64,000 nt of DNA from Mesorhizobium sp. B2-4-15 (GCF_006658505.1 NZ_VFUZ01000001.1:124001-188000); one strand, 5' to 3'. Positions 9,020 to 18,677 are shown, counted from the stretch's first letter. The notes: generated by a model from the sequence alone, not told the origin. Translations and numbers: made by a program.

Positions 9020-9700
9020 GTGCTGCACTGGCTGCAACTGATGCTGGAGTCACTGCCTTCGCTGCTCTGGGCTGCCCTGATCTTCACCGTGCCGTTGACG
9101 CTGCTGTCCTTCGTTCTTGGCCTGACCGTCGGCCTCGGCGCGGCACTCGGCCGGCTGTTCGGGCCGAGACCGCTGGTCGCGCTCGTGCGCTTCTATGTCT
9201 GGATCTTCCGCGGCACGCCGCTGCTGGTGCAGCTGTTCCTGATCTTCTATGGCCTGCCGTCGGTCGGCATCCTGCTCGACGCCTTCACGGCGGCACTGAT
9301 CGGCTTCACGCTCAACATCGGCGCCTATACGTCGGAAATCATCCGCGCGGCCATCGGCTCGGTGCCGAAGGGCCAGTGGGAGGCCGCCTATTCGATCGGC
9401 ATGACCTGGAGCCAGGCGATGCGGCGCACCATCCTGCCGCAAGCCGGCCGCGTCGCGGTGCCGCCGCTCTCCAACACCTTCATCTCGCTGGTCAAGGATA
9501 CGTCGCTGGCCGCCGCCATCACCGTGCCGGAGATGTTCCAGGCGGCGCAGCGCATCGTCGCCACCACCTATGAGCCGCTGATCCTCTATGTCGAGGCGGC
9601 GATCCTCTATCTGGCTATGAGTTCGGTGCTGTCTGCCCTGCAGACGCGGCTGGAAGAACGGCTCAACCGCTATGGCGGCTTCCTGGAGGCACGCTCATGA
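9020..9700 (+). CDS. polar amino-acid ABC transporter permease (HisM/GlnP family)
   Basis: 226 residues starting at GTG 9020, chosen because GGAGGG (9008-9013) lies 6 bases upstream and upstream codons belong to the repeat. Several membrane segments and the family loop EIIRAAIGSVPKGQWEAA are present, as is RGTPLLVQLFLIFYG, typical of the His/Glu/Gln permease family. It forms the inner-membrane channel with the neighbouring ATPase and the binding protein encoded upstream. Stop and ATPase start overlap (ATGA). Confidence 0.92.
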   Translation: MLHWLQLMLESLPSLLWAALIFTVPLTLLSFVLGLTVGLGAALGRLFGPRPLVALVRFYVWIFRGTPLLVQLFLIFYGLPSVGILLDAFTAALIGFTLNIGAYTSEIIRAAIGSVPKGQWEAAYSIGMTWSQAMRRTILPQAGRVAVPPLSNTFISLVKDTSLAAAITVPEMFQAAQRIVATTYEPLILYVEAAILYLAMSSVLSALQTRLEERLNRYGGFLEARS

Positions 9701-10470
9701 TCAGCCTCACCAACATCGAGAAGCGCTTCGGCGACAATCTGGTGCTGAAGGGGGTAACGGTCGCCATCGCCGAAGGCAGCGTTACCGCGCTTGTCGGCCC
9801 GTCGGGCGGCGGCAAGAGCACGCTCTTGCGCTGCATCAACCTCCTGGAGATCCCGACATCGGGCACGGTGCGGATCGGCGACGAGTCGCTCGAGTTCCGT
9901 CCGAGCGTCAAGGTGCCGGCCGCGGACATAAGACGCCTGCGCCTGCAGACCGGCATGGTGTTCCAGAATTTTCAGTTGTTTCCGCACCGCACCGCAATCG
10001 AGAATGTCGTGGAAGGACTGGTGACGGTGCTCAAATGGTCGCCCGAGAGGGCCCGCGAGCGAGCGCTCGCCCTGCTGCAAAAAGTCGGGATGGCGCACAA
10101 GGCCGATGCCTGGCCGGCGACGCTGTCAGGCGGCCAGCAGCAGCGCGTGGCGATCGCCCGGGCGCTGGCCCCGTCGCCGAAAGTGCTGCTGTGCGACGAG
10201 CCGACTTCGGCGCTGGATCCGGAACTGGCGCAGGAGGTGGTCGATGTGCTCGGCCAGCTCGCCAGCGAAGGCACGACCATGGTGATGGCGACGCATGATT
10301 TGCGCTTGGCTTCCAAGATCGCGCGGGAAGTGGTTTTCCTCGACGCCGGTGTTGTGGTCGAAAAGGGGCCGGCGGCTGTACTGTTCGGCAATCCGGAGCG
10401 TGAGCGGACCAAGCGGTTCATCGCCACGCTGAAGCAGGAGGCGGAGAGGGAAGGCGGAGGCGAGGGGTAG
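9697..10470 (+). CDS. polar amino-acid ABC transporter ATP-binding protein
   Basis: 257 residues. Walker A GPSGGGKST, signature LSGGQQQRVAIAR, Walker B VLLCDEPTSALDPE, switch histidine in ATHDLRLA. It overlaps the permease stop by 4 bases. It powers import for the amino-acid transporter encoded from 7942. A bidirectional terminator follows shortly after. Confidence 0.93.
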   Translation: MISLTNIEKRFGDNLVLKGVTVAIAEGSVTALVGPSGGGKSTLLRCINLLEIPTSGTVRIGDESLEFRPSVKVPAADIRRLRLQTGMVFQNFQLFPHRTAIENVVEGLVTVLKWSPERARERALALLQKVGMAHKADAWPATLSGGQQQRVAIARALAPSPKVLLCDEPTSALDPELAQEVVDVLGQLASEGTTMVMATHDLRLASKIAREVVFLDAGVVVEKGPAAVLFGNPERERTKRFIATLKQEAEREGGGEG

Positions 10471-10516
10471 TCGAGAGATTTCCCGGCGCGGTCAGCCTGC
10501 CGCAGTCGCCCCGCAA

Positions 10517-10546
10517 CAAAAAACCCGGCGCGAGGCCGGGTTTTTC
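10517..10546. terminator. bidirectional terminator between convergent genes
   Basis: AAACCCGGC (10521-10529) and its complement (10535-10543) form a stem with A-rich and T-rich flanks, so it can terminate both the ABC operon and the convergent carD gene. Confidence 0.85.
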
Positions 10547-10565
10547 GAATTCAAAGGCGAAAAGC

Positions 10566-11147
10566 TCAGGCAGCTTCTTCCTGCTCGGCTTCCTCATTGT
10601 CGGCCTTGGCGCCGCGCTTAGGGCCCTTGTTGAGATTGACCTCGATCAGGCGGACGGCTTCGGTTTCCGACATACGGTTGACAGCCGCGATCTCGCGGGC
10701 CATGCGGTCGAGCGCCGCCTCGTAGAGCTGGCGTTCGGAATAAGACTGCTCCGGCTGGTTGTCGGCGCGATAGAGGTCGCGCACGACTTCCGAGATCGAG
10801 ATCAGGTCGCCCGAGTTGATCTTGGCATCATATTCCTGGGCGCGGCGCGACCACATGGTGCGCTTGACGCGGGCGCGGCCCTGCACGACCTTCAGCGCGC
10901 GCTCGACATAATCCTCTTCCGACAGCTTGCGCATGCCGATGGAGGTCGCCTTGGCGACCGGCACCTTCAGGCGCATCTTGTCCTTCTGGAAGTCGATGAC
11001 GAACAGTTCCAGCTTGTGCCCGGCCACTTCCTGCTCGTCGATCGAGACGATCTGGCCGACGCCGTGCGCCGGATAGACGATGTACTCGCCGGTCTTGAAA
11101 CCGTGACGCGCTCCAGTGGACTTCTTCTGCGGGGTGATCGTTGCCAT
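10566..11147 (-). CDS. carD: CarD/CdnL-family RNA polymerase-binding regulator
   Basis: 193 residues from ATG 11147 (AGGAG lies upstream; the longer open frame is not needed). The N-terminal Tudor-like domain (FKTGEYIVYPAHGVGQIVSI) binds the RNA polymerase beta subunit, and the alpha-helical C-terminal domain (WSRRAQEYDAKINSGD, SEVVRDLY) contacts promoter DNA. Family members stabilise open complexes, especially at rRNA promoters. The acidic tail (EEAEQEEAA) is common in rhizobial members. Order carD - fdxA - S4 protein - helicase is shared with other rhizobia as far as I know. Confidence 0.93.
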   Translation of the reverse strand: MATITPQKKSTGARHGFKTGEYIVYPAHGVGQIVSIDEQEVAGHKLELFVIDFQKDKMRLKVPVAKATSIGMRKLSEEDYVERALKVVQGRARVKRTMWSRRAQEYDAKINSGDLISISEVVRDLYRADNQPEQSYSERQLYEAALDRMAREIAAVNRMSETEAVRLIEVNLNKGPKRGAKADNEEAEQEEAA

Positions 11148-11517
11148 TACGCCCTGAACTCCTTGTTGTGGAACCGGCGTCCTGCCGGCCCGAACTGGTG
11201 TGACCGGGAAATCCCGATCATTAGCCGCACAACAGGTGAACCCACCGGAAAGGCTGGGACCGGCAAACCGCACGATTGCGACCGCCTGGCCCAGATCGCT
11301 CTGGTCCGAAATGGGATTTTCACCTTTCAGTGATTTGGGGCGTCTGCGCCATAAATCGACGTTGTGTCACCGGCATGGTTCGCTGATGTAACACAAAAAG
11401 TCGGAAGAATCAAGGTTTTGCTGCATAAGCGAAGGCCACAGGTCACCGCCGCCTGTCAAGGCGGTTCATGTGCCGTGCCTCTTACGCAGCGTCATACCAG
11501 TCTGAACGGTAGCGCTG
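11148..11517. other. intergenic region between fdxA and carD
   Basis: 370 bases upstream of carD and downstream of fdxA. It must contain the carD promoter on the minus strand. I see no clear terminator, operator or RNA gene. Confidence 0.4.
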
Positions 11518-11856
11518 TCAGTCGCCTTCGCCAGGTTCGGCGGAGAAATATTTCTCGAACTTGCCGGCCTCGCCGTCGAAGGCCTTGGCGTCGGCCGGCG
11601 GTTCCTTCTTGGCGGTGATGTTAGGCCATTTCTCGGCATATTCGGTGTTGATCTGCAGCCATTTGTCGAGACCGGGCTCGGTGTCGGGCTTGATCGCGTC
11701 GGCGGGGCATTCAGGCTCGCAGACGCCACAGTCGATACACTCGTCGGGATGAATGACGAGCATGTTCTCGCCTTCGTAGAAACAGTCGACCGGACAGACC
11801 TCGATGCAATCCATGTATTTGCATTTGATGCAATTGTCGGTCACGACATAGGTCAT
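11518..11856 (-). CDS. fdxA: seven-iron ferredoxin FdxA
   Basis: 112 residues. N-terminal cysteine pattern [18 protein letters not shown] and second cluster [13 protein letters not shown] indicate one 3Fe-4S and one 4Fe-4S cluster; the long C-terminal extension (after [17 protein letters not shown]) is standard for this alphaproteobacterial family. It is a cytoplasmic electron carrier. The start is the ATG giving the canonical [12 protein letters not shown]; the open frame runs much further upstream but overlaps the S4 gene in another frame. Confidence 0.95.
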   Translation of the reverse strand: MTYVVTDNCIKCKYMDCIEVCPVDCFYEGENMLVIHPDECIDCGVCEPECPADAIKPDTEPGLDKWLQINTEYAEKWPNITAKKEPPADAKAFDGEAGKFEKYFSAEPGEGD

Positions 11857-12092
11857 CGGTCGGCTCCGGAACGTCCCAGCTTTATTGGGCTTTTTCCGTG
11901 AGGTAACGCCTTTGCCCGCCGCTTGCAAGGGCGGCCGTGCCCGTCCACACCGGCTCTTCGGGAATGAAATTCCAGAGGCAAGCGCGGCAAGGACCGGTGA
12001 TGACCCGTGGAGCGTCTCGTGTCCCGGTCTCCGTTCTGTCCCGCGTCCACTCCTGTGCCGAAGCCACGGCCCTGCGTTCAGGACGGCAAGCC

Positions 12093-12479
12093 TCAATCCT
12101 CGCCAAGCAAGCGGTCGGTCTGGCGGCGCTCTCTTTTGGTCGGACGGCCGCTGCCGGCCTCGCGCAGCGCCGGAATCGCATCGGGAAGCGCCTCGCCCTT
12201 CGGTGTGGGCGGTGGCGACATGTCCTCGTAGAGGGTGCGGGCCTCGTCTGCCGGGCCGCGCCGCACACCCGCGCCGAGCACCTTCCAAATGAAGATGCGC
12301 TGGTCGAGCGTGATGGTCAGCACGTCGCCCGGCTTGACCAGATCGGAGGCCTGCGCTGCTTTGTCGCGATTGATGCGCACGCGGCCGGCGACGACCAGCT
12401 TGGCCGCCAGCGAGCGCGATTTTACCACGCGCGAGAAGAACAGCCATTTGTCGATGCGCTGTCGGCCTTCAGCAACCAT
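12093..12479 (-). CDS. S4-domain RNA-binding protein (HslR-like)
   Basis: 128 residues. The S4 domain spans about 8-70 ([44 protein letters not shown]), followed by a basic tail ([12 protein letters not shown]). HslR-type proteins bind stalled 50S-nascent chain complexes after heat shock. It starts 13 bases after the stop of the Suv3-like helicase, suggesting one RNA-related operon. Confidence 0.9.
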   Translation of the reverse strand: MVAEGRQRIDKWLFFSRVVKSRSLAAKLVVAGRVRINRDKAAQASDLVKPGDVLTITLDQRIFIWKVLGAGVRRGPADEARTLYEDMSPPPTPKGEALPDAIPALREAGSGRPTKRERRQTDRLLGED

Positions 12480-12492
12480 CGAAGCGCCGAGC

Positions 12493-15400
12493 TTATTTCT
12501 TCAATTGGTCGCGCAAGGCGGCAAGCTTGGCGAAGGGCGAGTCCGGATCGAAGCGGACCGGACGCTCCTCGCGCGGCTTCGGCTGGAAGGCGGGCTTGCC
12601 GCCCCTGTTCCCGTCGGCACCGCTCTTGCCTTCCGGCCTGCCGCCCTTCCAGTCCGGCCGGCCCTCGCGGCGGTCGGGACGCTCGCCCTGCGGACGGCTG
12701 TCACGGCGCTGTTCGCCTTCACCCTGCGGCTTGGGCTTGAACTTCGAGCGGTCGAAGCGCGGCTTGCCGGCGCCGTCACGCCGCCCTTCATGGGCCGGGC
12801 GCTCGCCAGGTGCGCCTGGTGCCTGTGCGCCGGCACCCGCCGGTGCGTCGCGCCGGCCCCGCGCCTGCCCGTTTTGCGGGCGATTGCCGCGGCCCTCACG
12901 ATGACGCGGGCGCTGGTCGAAGCGAGCCTGCCGCCACAGCAAGATGGGCTTGGGCGCTTCGGCTTCCGGCGCGGCCTCGGCGGTCTCACCCTCCCCCTCG
13001 TGGGAAGGGTCGGCGCGCAGCGCCGGGGTGGGGGGAGCGCCAGCGCTGTCAACACTGCCGGCATCGTCGGCGCTGTCAGCCCCGCCCGCGTCGCTTCGCG
13101 CCGCGACCTCCCCCATCGAGGGGGAGGCAAGGGCGCCGGCGCTTTCGGCGGCGGCAACAGGCTGGTTTTCCACGACCTCCGCAGATTCCGCCTGTGCCGG
13201 CCCGGCAGGCAACTCAACCACGGCCTCGGCTGTCGGAGCTTCTTCGTGCGTTGCCGGTGCGGCCACGGGCTCTTCCCCGGCGGGCTCGGCCTCAACGGTA
13301 TCGGTGGCAGAAGTTTCGGATGCCGGCTCCACAGCGATGACCATATCAGACGCAGGTTCGGAACCTTCGACGGACGCTTCCGCTGCAACATCCGTAGCCG
13401 CGTCTTCCGCCGCCTTTGCGCGGGCGGCTTCTTCCGCCGCAAGCTTGGCCGCGGCGGCTTCCCGGACGGCATTGTCCCGTGCCTCGAGCCGTGCCTTGAC
13501 TTCCGCCGCAGGCTTCGGCTCGGCGCGATAGCCGAGACCCTTCAGGATCTCCTCCATGTCGTCGGCGGTGGCGCCGAGGATCGACATCATCGGCGGCGTC
13601 ACCATGAAGGACTGGCCGTCATAGGCGCCATCCGGACGCTGGCCGAGGCCAGGCTTCCAGTTGGTGGCCGGACGGATTAAGTCGGCCAGCCGCTCCAGTA
13701 TATCGATGCGCACGGCGCGGCGGCCGAGATTGCGGTAGCCGGCGAGCTTGTAGAAGGCCTTGTCGAAGGCCGGGTCGATCACCACCGAGGTGCGGCCGGA
13801 CGCCAGCGCATGGACGACGTCGCCGAACCCCGGCTTGTCCTTGCCGTCATTCTTCAGCGCCCACAGCAGCGTCACCAGCCCGGCGGGTGAGGGCTTGATC
13901 AGCGCCGGAACGAAGACATGGTACGCGCCGAAGCGCACGCCTAGCCGGCGAAGGGCGGCCCGGCCCTCCTGGTCGAGCGACTTCATCTCCTCGGCGATGT
14001 CGCGGCGGTTGATGAGGCCGAAATTCTCGACCAGCTGGAAGGCGATGCCGCGGCCGATGCCGGAAATCTGGTCGGCATTCTTCAGGTCGACCAGCGGCTT
14101 CAGCAGCGACTCGATCTGGAAATTGACGAAACGTTCGGCACGCGCCGCGACTTTGTCGCGCGCCGGGCCGGTCAGCTGTTCGTCAGCCAAAAGCACGAGG
14201 CGCGGCTTCAGCGCATCCTCGCCGGAGACCAGTGTGCCGATCGGCGCGCCGATCCAGCGCAGCGTGCCGTCCGAGCCAAGCGCGAGGTCGCCATTGGCGC
14301 AGGCGCCGAAGCGTTCGGCGCGCGCCTCGAACTCGGCGGCCAGCGCCTTCTGGGCGGCGGTGCGCACGGCCTTGGCGTCTTCGCCGCCGGCGCTCTGGTC
14401 TGCGGTGAAGCGGAACCCTTGCAACTCGCCGACATGGTGGCCTTCGACAAGGACGGTTCCGGTAGGACTAATTTCGGCTTCAGGCATGGTATTTTCTCTA
14501 AGGCGCCGCATGAGGACGGAAGTCCTGCGGTCTACGAAGCGTTTCGTCAACCGCTCATGCAGCGCATCCGACAATCTGTCTTCGATTTCACGCGTCTTTT
14601 CCTGCCAGTGTGCCTGATCGGCCAGCCAGCCGGGCCGGTTCGACACGAATGTCCAGGTGCGGATCTGAGCAATGCGGTGCGACAGCGTGTCGATATCGCC
14701 CTCGGTGGTGTCGGCGCGGCGCACCTGCTCGGCCATGTAGTTCTCGTCGACATGGCCATGCCGGGCGAGGTCCATGTAGATCGACGCAATGAGATCGGCA
14801 TGCTGGGCCGGGGCGATCTTTCGGTAATCGGGGAGCGCGCAGGCCTCCCACAGCAGCGCCACGCGTTTGGCATCCGTGGCTAGCGCGCGGATGTCCCCGT
14901 CGCGCGACAGATATTCGAGCGCCTGGGCATCCACCGCCGGCAGCGCGCGCGTCAGGCCTTCGACCGGCGCGTTGGTCTCGATCGAGCGCTTCAGCGCATC
15001 GAGGCTGGCAAAGTCGAAATGCGCGGTGCGCCACTGCAGCACCTTTACCGGATCGAAATCATGGCTCTCGATTTTCTTGACCAGCTCTTCGTCGAGCGGA
15101 TCGACCTGGCCAGTGACGCCAAAAGTGCCGTCGCGCAGATGCCGGCCGGCGCGCCCGGCGATCTGACCGAGTTCGGCCGCCGTCAGGTTGCGGTACTGGT
15201 AGCCGTCGAATTTCCGGTTCTGGGCGAAGGCGACGTGGTCGAGATCGAGGTTGAGACCCATGCCGATGGCATCGGTGGCGACGAGATAGTCGACATCGCC
15301 GGACTGGAACAGCGCCACCTGGGCGTTGCGGGTACGGGGCGAGAGCGCTCCGAGCACGACGGCGGCACCGCCCTGTTGGCGCCGGATCAGCTCGGCGATG

Positions 15401-15966
15401 GCATAGACCTCGTCGGCGGAGAAGGCGACGATGGCGGTACGCCGGGGCAGGCGGGTCAGCTTCTTGGACCCGGCATAGGCCAGATGCGACAGCCGCGGGC
15501 GCGTCACCACCGAGACGCCCTTCAGCAGGCGCTGGAGGATGCCGTGCATGGTGGCCGCACCGAGGAGAAGCGTTTCCTGGCGACCGCGCAAATGCAGGAT
15601 GCGGTCAGTGAAGATGTGGCCACGCTCGAGGTCGCCGGCGAGCTGCACCTCGTCGATGGCGACGAAGGCGGCGTCGGTCTCGCGCGGCATGGCTTCGACG
15701 GTGCAGACAGAATATTTGGCGCCTGGCGGCTGGATCTTCTCCTCGCCGGTGATCAGCGAGACCTTGTGGGCACCGACCTTTTCGCAGACGCGGCTGTAGA
15801 CCTCGCGCGCCAGCAGCCTGAGCGGCAGGCCGATGACGCCGGTTCCGTGCGCCACCATGCGCTCGATGGCGAGATGGGTCTTGCCGGTGTTGGTCGGCCC
15901 AAGCACCGCGGTCACGTCGCGGCCCGACAGGATCAGCGGCTGGGTGTGTTTCGGCTGGATGTTCAT
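12493..15966 (-). CDS. Suv3-like DExH RNA helicase with repeat-rich C-terminal tail
   Basis: 1157 residues. Walker A GPTNTGKT (23-30) and motif II DEVQ (105-108), followed by LLLGAATM and an SF2 C-terminal domain (VATDAIGMGLNLDLDHVAFAQ, QIAGRAGRH), place it with Suv3/MgpS-type RNA helicases. The first about 800 residues are ordered; the rest is low-complexity, Ala/Glu-rich then strongly basic (RRDGAGKPRFDRSKFKPKP), probably an RNA-binding tail. About residues 946-994 are encoded by an inserted palindromic repeat kept in frame. It is co-transcribed with the S4 protein. The substrate is not predictable. Confidence 0.88.
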   Translation of the reverse strand: MNIQPKHTQPLILSGRDVTAVLGPTNTGKTHLAIERMVAHGTGVIGLPLRLLAREVYSRVCEKVGAHKVSLITGEEKIQPPGAKYSVCTVEAMPRETDAAFVAIDEVQLAGDLERGHIFTDRILHLRGRQETLLLGAATMHGILQRLLKGVSVVTRPRLSHLAYAGSKKLTRLPRRTAIVAFSADEVYAIAELIRRQQGGAAVVLGALSPRTRNAQVALFQSGDVDYLVATDAIGMGLNLDLDHVAFAQNRKFDGYQYRNLTAAELGQIAGRAGRHLRDGTFGVTGQVDPLDEELVKKIESHDFDPVKVLQWRTAHFDFASLDALKRSIETNAPVEGLTRALPAVDAQALEYLSRDGDIRALATDAKRVALLWEACALPDYRKIAPAQHADLIASIYMDLARHGHVDENYMAEQVRRADTTEGDIDTLSHRIAQIRTWTFVSNRPGWLADQAHWQEKTREIEDRLSDALHERLTKRFVDRRTSVLMRRLRENTMPEAEISPTGTVLVEGHHVGELQGFRFTADQSAGGEDAKAVRTAAQKALAAEFEARAERFGACANGDLALGSDGTLRWIGAPIGTLVSGEDALKPRLVLLADEQLTGPARDKVAARAERFVNFQIESLLKPLVDLKNADQISGIGRGIAFQLVENFGLINRRDIAEEMKSLDQEGRAALRRLGVRFGAYHVFVPALIKPSPAGLVTLLWALKNDGKDKPGFGDVVHALASGRTSVVIDPAFDKAFYKLAGYRNLGRRAVRIDILERLADLIRPATNWKPGLGQRPDGAYDGQSFMVTPPMMSILGATADDMEEILKGLGYRAEPKPAAEVKARLEARDNAVREAAAAKLAAEEAARAKAAEDAATDVAAEASVEGSEPASDMVIAVEPASETSATDTVEAEPAGEEPVAAPATHEEAPTAEAVVELPAGPAQAESAEVVENQPVAAAESAGALASPSMGEVAARSDAGGADSADDAGSVDSAGAPPTPALRADPSHEGEGETAEAAPEAEAPKPILLWRQARFDQRPRHREGRGNRPQNGQARGRRDAPAGAGAQAPGAPGERPAHEGRRDGAGKPRFDRSKFKPKPQGEGEQRRDSRPQGERPDRREGRPDWKGGRPEGKSGADGNRGGKPAFQPKPREERPVRFDPDSPFAKLAALRDQLKK
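12985..13130. repeat. palindromic repeat inserted in frame in the helicase tail
   Basis: Two arms bound the segment: ACCCTCCCCCTCGTGGGAAGGGT (about 12988-13010), a C-rich hairpin, and CTCCCCCATCGAGGGGGAG (about 13108-13126), an almost perfect hairpin. Between them lies GGCGCGCAGCGCC. These are the sort of G/C-rich palindromes found between rhizobial genes, here translated as part of the helicase (SPSMGEVAARSDAGG on the minus strand). Confidence 0.7.
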
Positions 15967-16135
15967 CGGCTCGAAAATAGGGCTTTCTGGCCTCTCATTG
16001 TCGGGAGCGTGCCCTGGACGGCGCGTATGACAGGCGACACATAGGGATTTCGAGCGCGAAGCGAAAGCGGAATGTTCCGCCGGCGGCTCGAAGGTGTCTG
16101 CGCGAAGCTCCCGGCCGGTTGCCGATTAACGGATG

Positions 16136-16150
16136 GAACGAGTCTGGAAC
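16136..16150. promoter_or_regulatory. LexA (SOS) box-like sequence
   Basis: GAAC-N7-GAAC (GTTC-N7-GTTC on the helicase strand), the spacing described for alphaproteobacterial LexA sites, about 170 bases upstream of the helicase start. It is directly followed by an imperfect palindrome (16151-16174). A single match of this length can occur by chance. Confidence 0.35.
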
Positions 16151-16620
16151 GAATCAGCGACGAATCGCTGACTCTTCCAGATTCAGCTTTTGTTCACGGC
16201 TACATATGGATTTTGTGACCATGAGTCTCACCACATGCTGAATCGTCGAACTGGCCCATTTTATGCAAGGCGAGCTTTGCCGTTAACCTTTGCCGGAAAA
16301 CGAAGAAAGCGGTGCGACACGCTTGGCTCAATCTTTTGAAATTGTTAACTTTTCTGAATTTGGCATCAAGGAGCGGCAGGCGATTCCGGCCCTATTAACA
16401 TTAACTTGCGCTCAAACCCGGAACGAATCGGCGACAAAACGGCGCCAGCGGTATTTTCCCTTTTTGTTCCGCCAATATCGGTGTTGTGAACAGCTTATCC
16501 ACCGGGAATCCACAAGCTTGGCCACCGGTTTCGCGCCGAGGGTCCCGCCGCCAATTAACTTTGCGTGCCTGATGAGGGATCAGGCCGCGGCGAGGGCCTG
16601 GAGGCCTCAGCGTCAATTCG

Positions 16621-16675
16621 CAAACGGACCGGTTTTCCCGGTCCGTTTGTCGCCAGTGCGAGGCCTTTGGCCTCG
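16621..16675 (-). terminator. tandem hairpins downstream of phaB
   Basis: A perfect 12-base stem (16621-16632 with 16638-16649, loop TTTTC) and a 7-base stem (16659-16665 with 16669-16675) lie directly after the phaB stop. There is no long T-run on the minus strand, so they may act as 3' mRNA stabilisers or an atypical terminator. Confidence 0.6.
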
Positions 16676-16683
16676 GCGACGTG

Positions 16684-17409
16684 TCAGACGAAATACTGGC
16701 CGCCGTTTGCGGTGAGGGTCGAGCCGGTGATGAAACCGGCCTCTTCCGAAGCGAGGAAGACGACGCAGCGCGCGATCTCTTCCGGTTCGCCGAGGCGGCC
16801 GACGGGGATCTGCGGCAGGATGCGCTCGTTGAGCACCTTCTCGTCGATCGCCTTGACCATTTCGGTGGCGATGTAGCCGGGGCAGATGACGTTGACGGTG
16901 ATGCCAGCGCGAGCCCCTTCCTGCGCCAGCGCCTTGGAGAAACCAATGTCGCCGGCCTTGGCGGCGGAATAATTGACCTGGCCGGCCTGGCCCTTCTGGC
17001 CGTTGATCGAGGAGATGGTGATGACGCGGCCAAACTTGCGATCGCGCATGCCGCCCCACAGCGGATGCGTCATGTTGAAGACACCAGTCAAATTGGTGTC
17101 GATCACCTCTTTCCATTGCTCACGCGTGATCTTGTGGAACATGGCGTCGCGGGTGATGCCGGCATTGTTGACCAGCACCGAGACCGGGCCGAGGTCGGCC
17201 TCGACCTGTTTGATGCCGGCGGCGCAACCGTCATAGTCGGCGACCGACCATTTGTAGACCGGAATGCCGGTCTCGGCCTTGAATTTCGCCGCCGCGTCGT
17301 CGTTGCCGGCGTAGTTCGCGGCGACCGAATAGCCGGCGGTCTTCAAAGCGATCGAGATCGCCGCACCGATGCCGCGCGATCCACCCGTGACGATTGCAAC
17401 CTTGGTCAT
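16684..17409 (-). CDS. phaB: acetoacetyl-CoA reductase
   Basis: 241 residues, short-chain dehydrogenase. Cofactor motif TGGSRGIGAAIS (about 8-19), NNAG, catalytic Ser in ITISSINGQKGQAGQ and YxxxK in NYSAAKAGD. The C-terminus GSTLTANGGQYFV is typical of PhaB. It reduces acetoacetyl-CoA to (R)-3-hydroxybutyryl-CoA for polyhydroxybutyrate. It lies downstream of phaA, separated by a hairpin. Confidence 0.95.
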   Translation of the reverse strand: MTKVAIVTGGSRGIGAAISIALKTAGYSVAANYAGNDDAAAKFKAETGIPVYKWSVADYDGCAAGIKQVEADLGPVSVLVNNAGITRDAMFHKITREQWKEVIDTNLTGVFNMTHPLWGGMRDRKFGRVITISSINGQKGQAGQVNYSAAKAGDIGFSKALAQEGARAGITVNVICPGYIATEMVKAIDEKVLNERILPQIPVGRLGEPEEIARCVVFLASEEAGFITGSTLTANGGQYFV

Positions 17410-17465
17410 GCATTTCCCCTTTTTGAGATCGCCCTGTTGTCGGGCTTGGCAGGCACTTGATATGG

Positions 17466-17489
17466 GACGGGCGGCTCGCGCCGCCCGTC
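17466..17489 (-). repeat. intercistronic hairpin between phaA and phaB
   Basis: A perfect 10-base stem (GACGGGCGGC and complement) with a TCGC loop, no following T-run. It is probably an mRNA-processing or stability element that sets the phaA:phaB ratio. Confidence 0.55.
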
Positions 17490-17498
17490 AATCGTTTT

Positions 17499-18677
17499 TC
17501 AGAGTGCTTCCACGCACATGGCGACGCCCATGCCGCCGCCGATGCATAGGGTGGCGAGACCCTTTTTGGCGCCTCTGCGGCGCATCTCGTAAACCAGCGT
17601 GTTGAAGATGCGGGCGCCCGAGGCGCCGATCGGATGGCCGATGGCGATGGCGCCGCCGTTGACGTTGACGATCGAGGGATCCCAGCCCATGTCCTTGTTG
17701 ACGGCGCAGGCCTGCGCCGCGAAAGCCTCGTTGGCCTCGACAAGGTCAAGATCGCCAACCGACCAGCCGGCCTTTTCCAGAGCCTTGCGCGAGGCGGGAA
17801 TGGGGCCGGTGCCCATGATCGCCGGATCGACGCCGGCGGTTGCCCAGGACGCGATGCGCGCCAGCGGGGTAATGCCGCGCTTGACGGCTTCCGCTTCGCT
17901 CATCAGCAGCGCGCCGGCCGCACCATCATTGATGCCGGAGGCGTTGGCGGCGGTCACCGTGCCATCCTTGTCGAAGGCCGGCTTCAGCTTGGTCATGGCG
18001 TCGAGCGTGGCGCCATGGCGGATGTATTCGTCCTGGTCGACGACGGTGTCGCCCTTCCTGCCCTTGATGGTGAAGGCGACGATCTCGTCCTTGAACTTGC
18101 CGGCCTTCTGCGCGGCCTCGGCCTTGTTCTGCGAGGCCAGCGCGAACTGGTCCTGATCATCGCGGGTGATCTGGAACTGGCGGGCGACGTTTTCGGCGGT
18201 GTTGCCCATGTGGTAGCCGTTGAAGGCATCCCACAGCCCGTCCTTGATCATGGTGTCGATCATCTTGTAGTCGCCCATCTTGACGCCGGCGCGCAGGTGC
18301 TCGGCGTGCGGCGACAGCGACATCGATTCCTGGCCGCCGGCGATGATCACCTTGGCGTCGCCGGTGGCGATCTGCTGCATGCCGAGCGCAATGGCGCGCA
18401 GGCCCGAGCCGCAAACCTGGTTGAGGCCCCAGGCAGTGGTCTCCTTGGGCAAGCCGGCGATGATCGAGGCCTGCCGGGCCGGGTTCTGCCCTTGAGCGGC
18501 GGTCAGCACCTGACCGAGAATGACCTCGTCGACCTCGGCCGCTTCGACGCCGGCACGCGACAGCAATTCCTTGATGACGATGGCGCCCAGTTCATGGGCG
18601 GGCGTGGCGGCGAAAGCGCCGTTGAAGGAACCGACGGCCGTGCGCGCGGCGCTGGCAATGACGATGGAATCGGACAT
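17499..18677 (-). CDS. phaA: acetyl-CoA C-acetyltransferase (beta-ketothiolase)
   Basis: 392 residues. Active-site Cys in [14 protein letters not shown] (about residue 89), His in [16 protein letters not shown] (about 348) and the second Cys in TLCIGGGMG (about 378). It condenses two acetyl-CoA to acetoacetyl-CoA, the first step of polyhydroxybutyrate synthesis. It is the first gene of a phaA-phaB operon, divergent from phaR with TGC-rich candidate PhaR sites between. Confidence 0.96.
   Translation of the reverse strand: MSDSIVIASAARTAVGSFNGAFAATPAHELGAIVIKELLSRAGVEAAEVDEVILGQVLTAAQGQNPARQASIIAGLPKETTAWGLNQVCGSGLRAIALGMQQIATGDAKVIIAGGQESMSLSPHAEHLRAGVKMGDYKMIDTMIKDGLWDAFNGYHMGNTAENVARQFQITRDDQDQFALASQNKAEAAQKAGKFKDEIVAFTIKGRKGDTVVDQDEYIRHGATLDAMTKLKPAFDKDGTVTAANASGINDGAAGALLMSEAEAVKRGITPLARIASWATAGVDPAIMGTGPIPASRKALEKAGWSVGDLDLVEANEAFAAQACAVNKDMGWDPSIVNVNGGAIAIGHPIGASGARIFNTLVYEMRRRGAKKGLATLCIGGGMGVAMCVEAL

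Larger units (their letters stand above)
15967..16683. other. long regulatory gap upstream of the helicase gene
   Basis: 717 bases between phaB (its 3' end) and the helicase start. The phaB side has two strong hairpins. The middle (about 16180-16560) is markedly more AT-rich than the genes, with several GTTAAC/ATTAAC words. A LexA-box-like sequence and an imperfect hairpin lie at 16136-16174. I see no convincing ORF; a small RNA is possible but not demonstrated. Confidence 0.45.

Noticed and set aside
16490..16515. DnaA-box-like TTATCCACC and AT-rich surroundings as a possible replication origin
   Set aside because: A single imperfect box is not enough, and the usual chromosomal-origin neighbour in this group (hemE) is not here.
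16290..16715. 141-codon plus-strand ORF in the gap between helicase and phaB
   Set aside because: It runs through the phaB terminator hairpins into the end of phaB, lacks recognisable domains and ends in Arg-rich sequence typical of a shadow frame.
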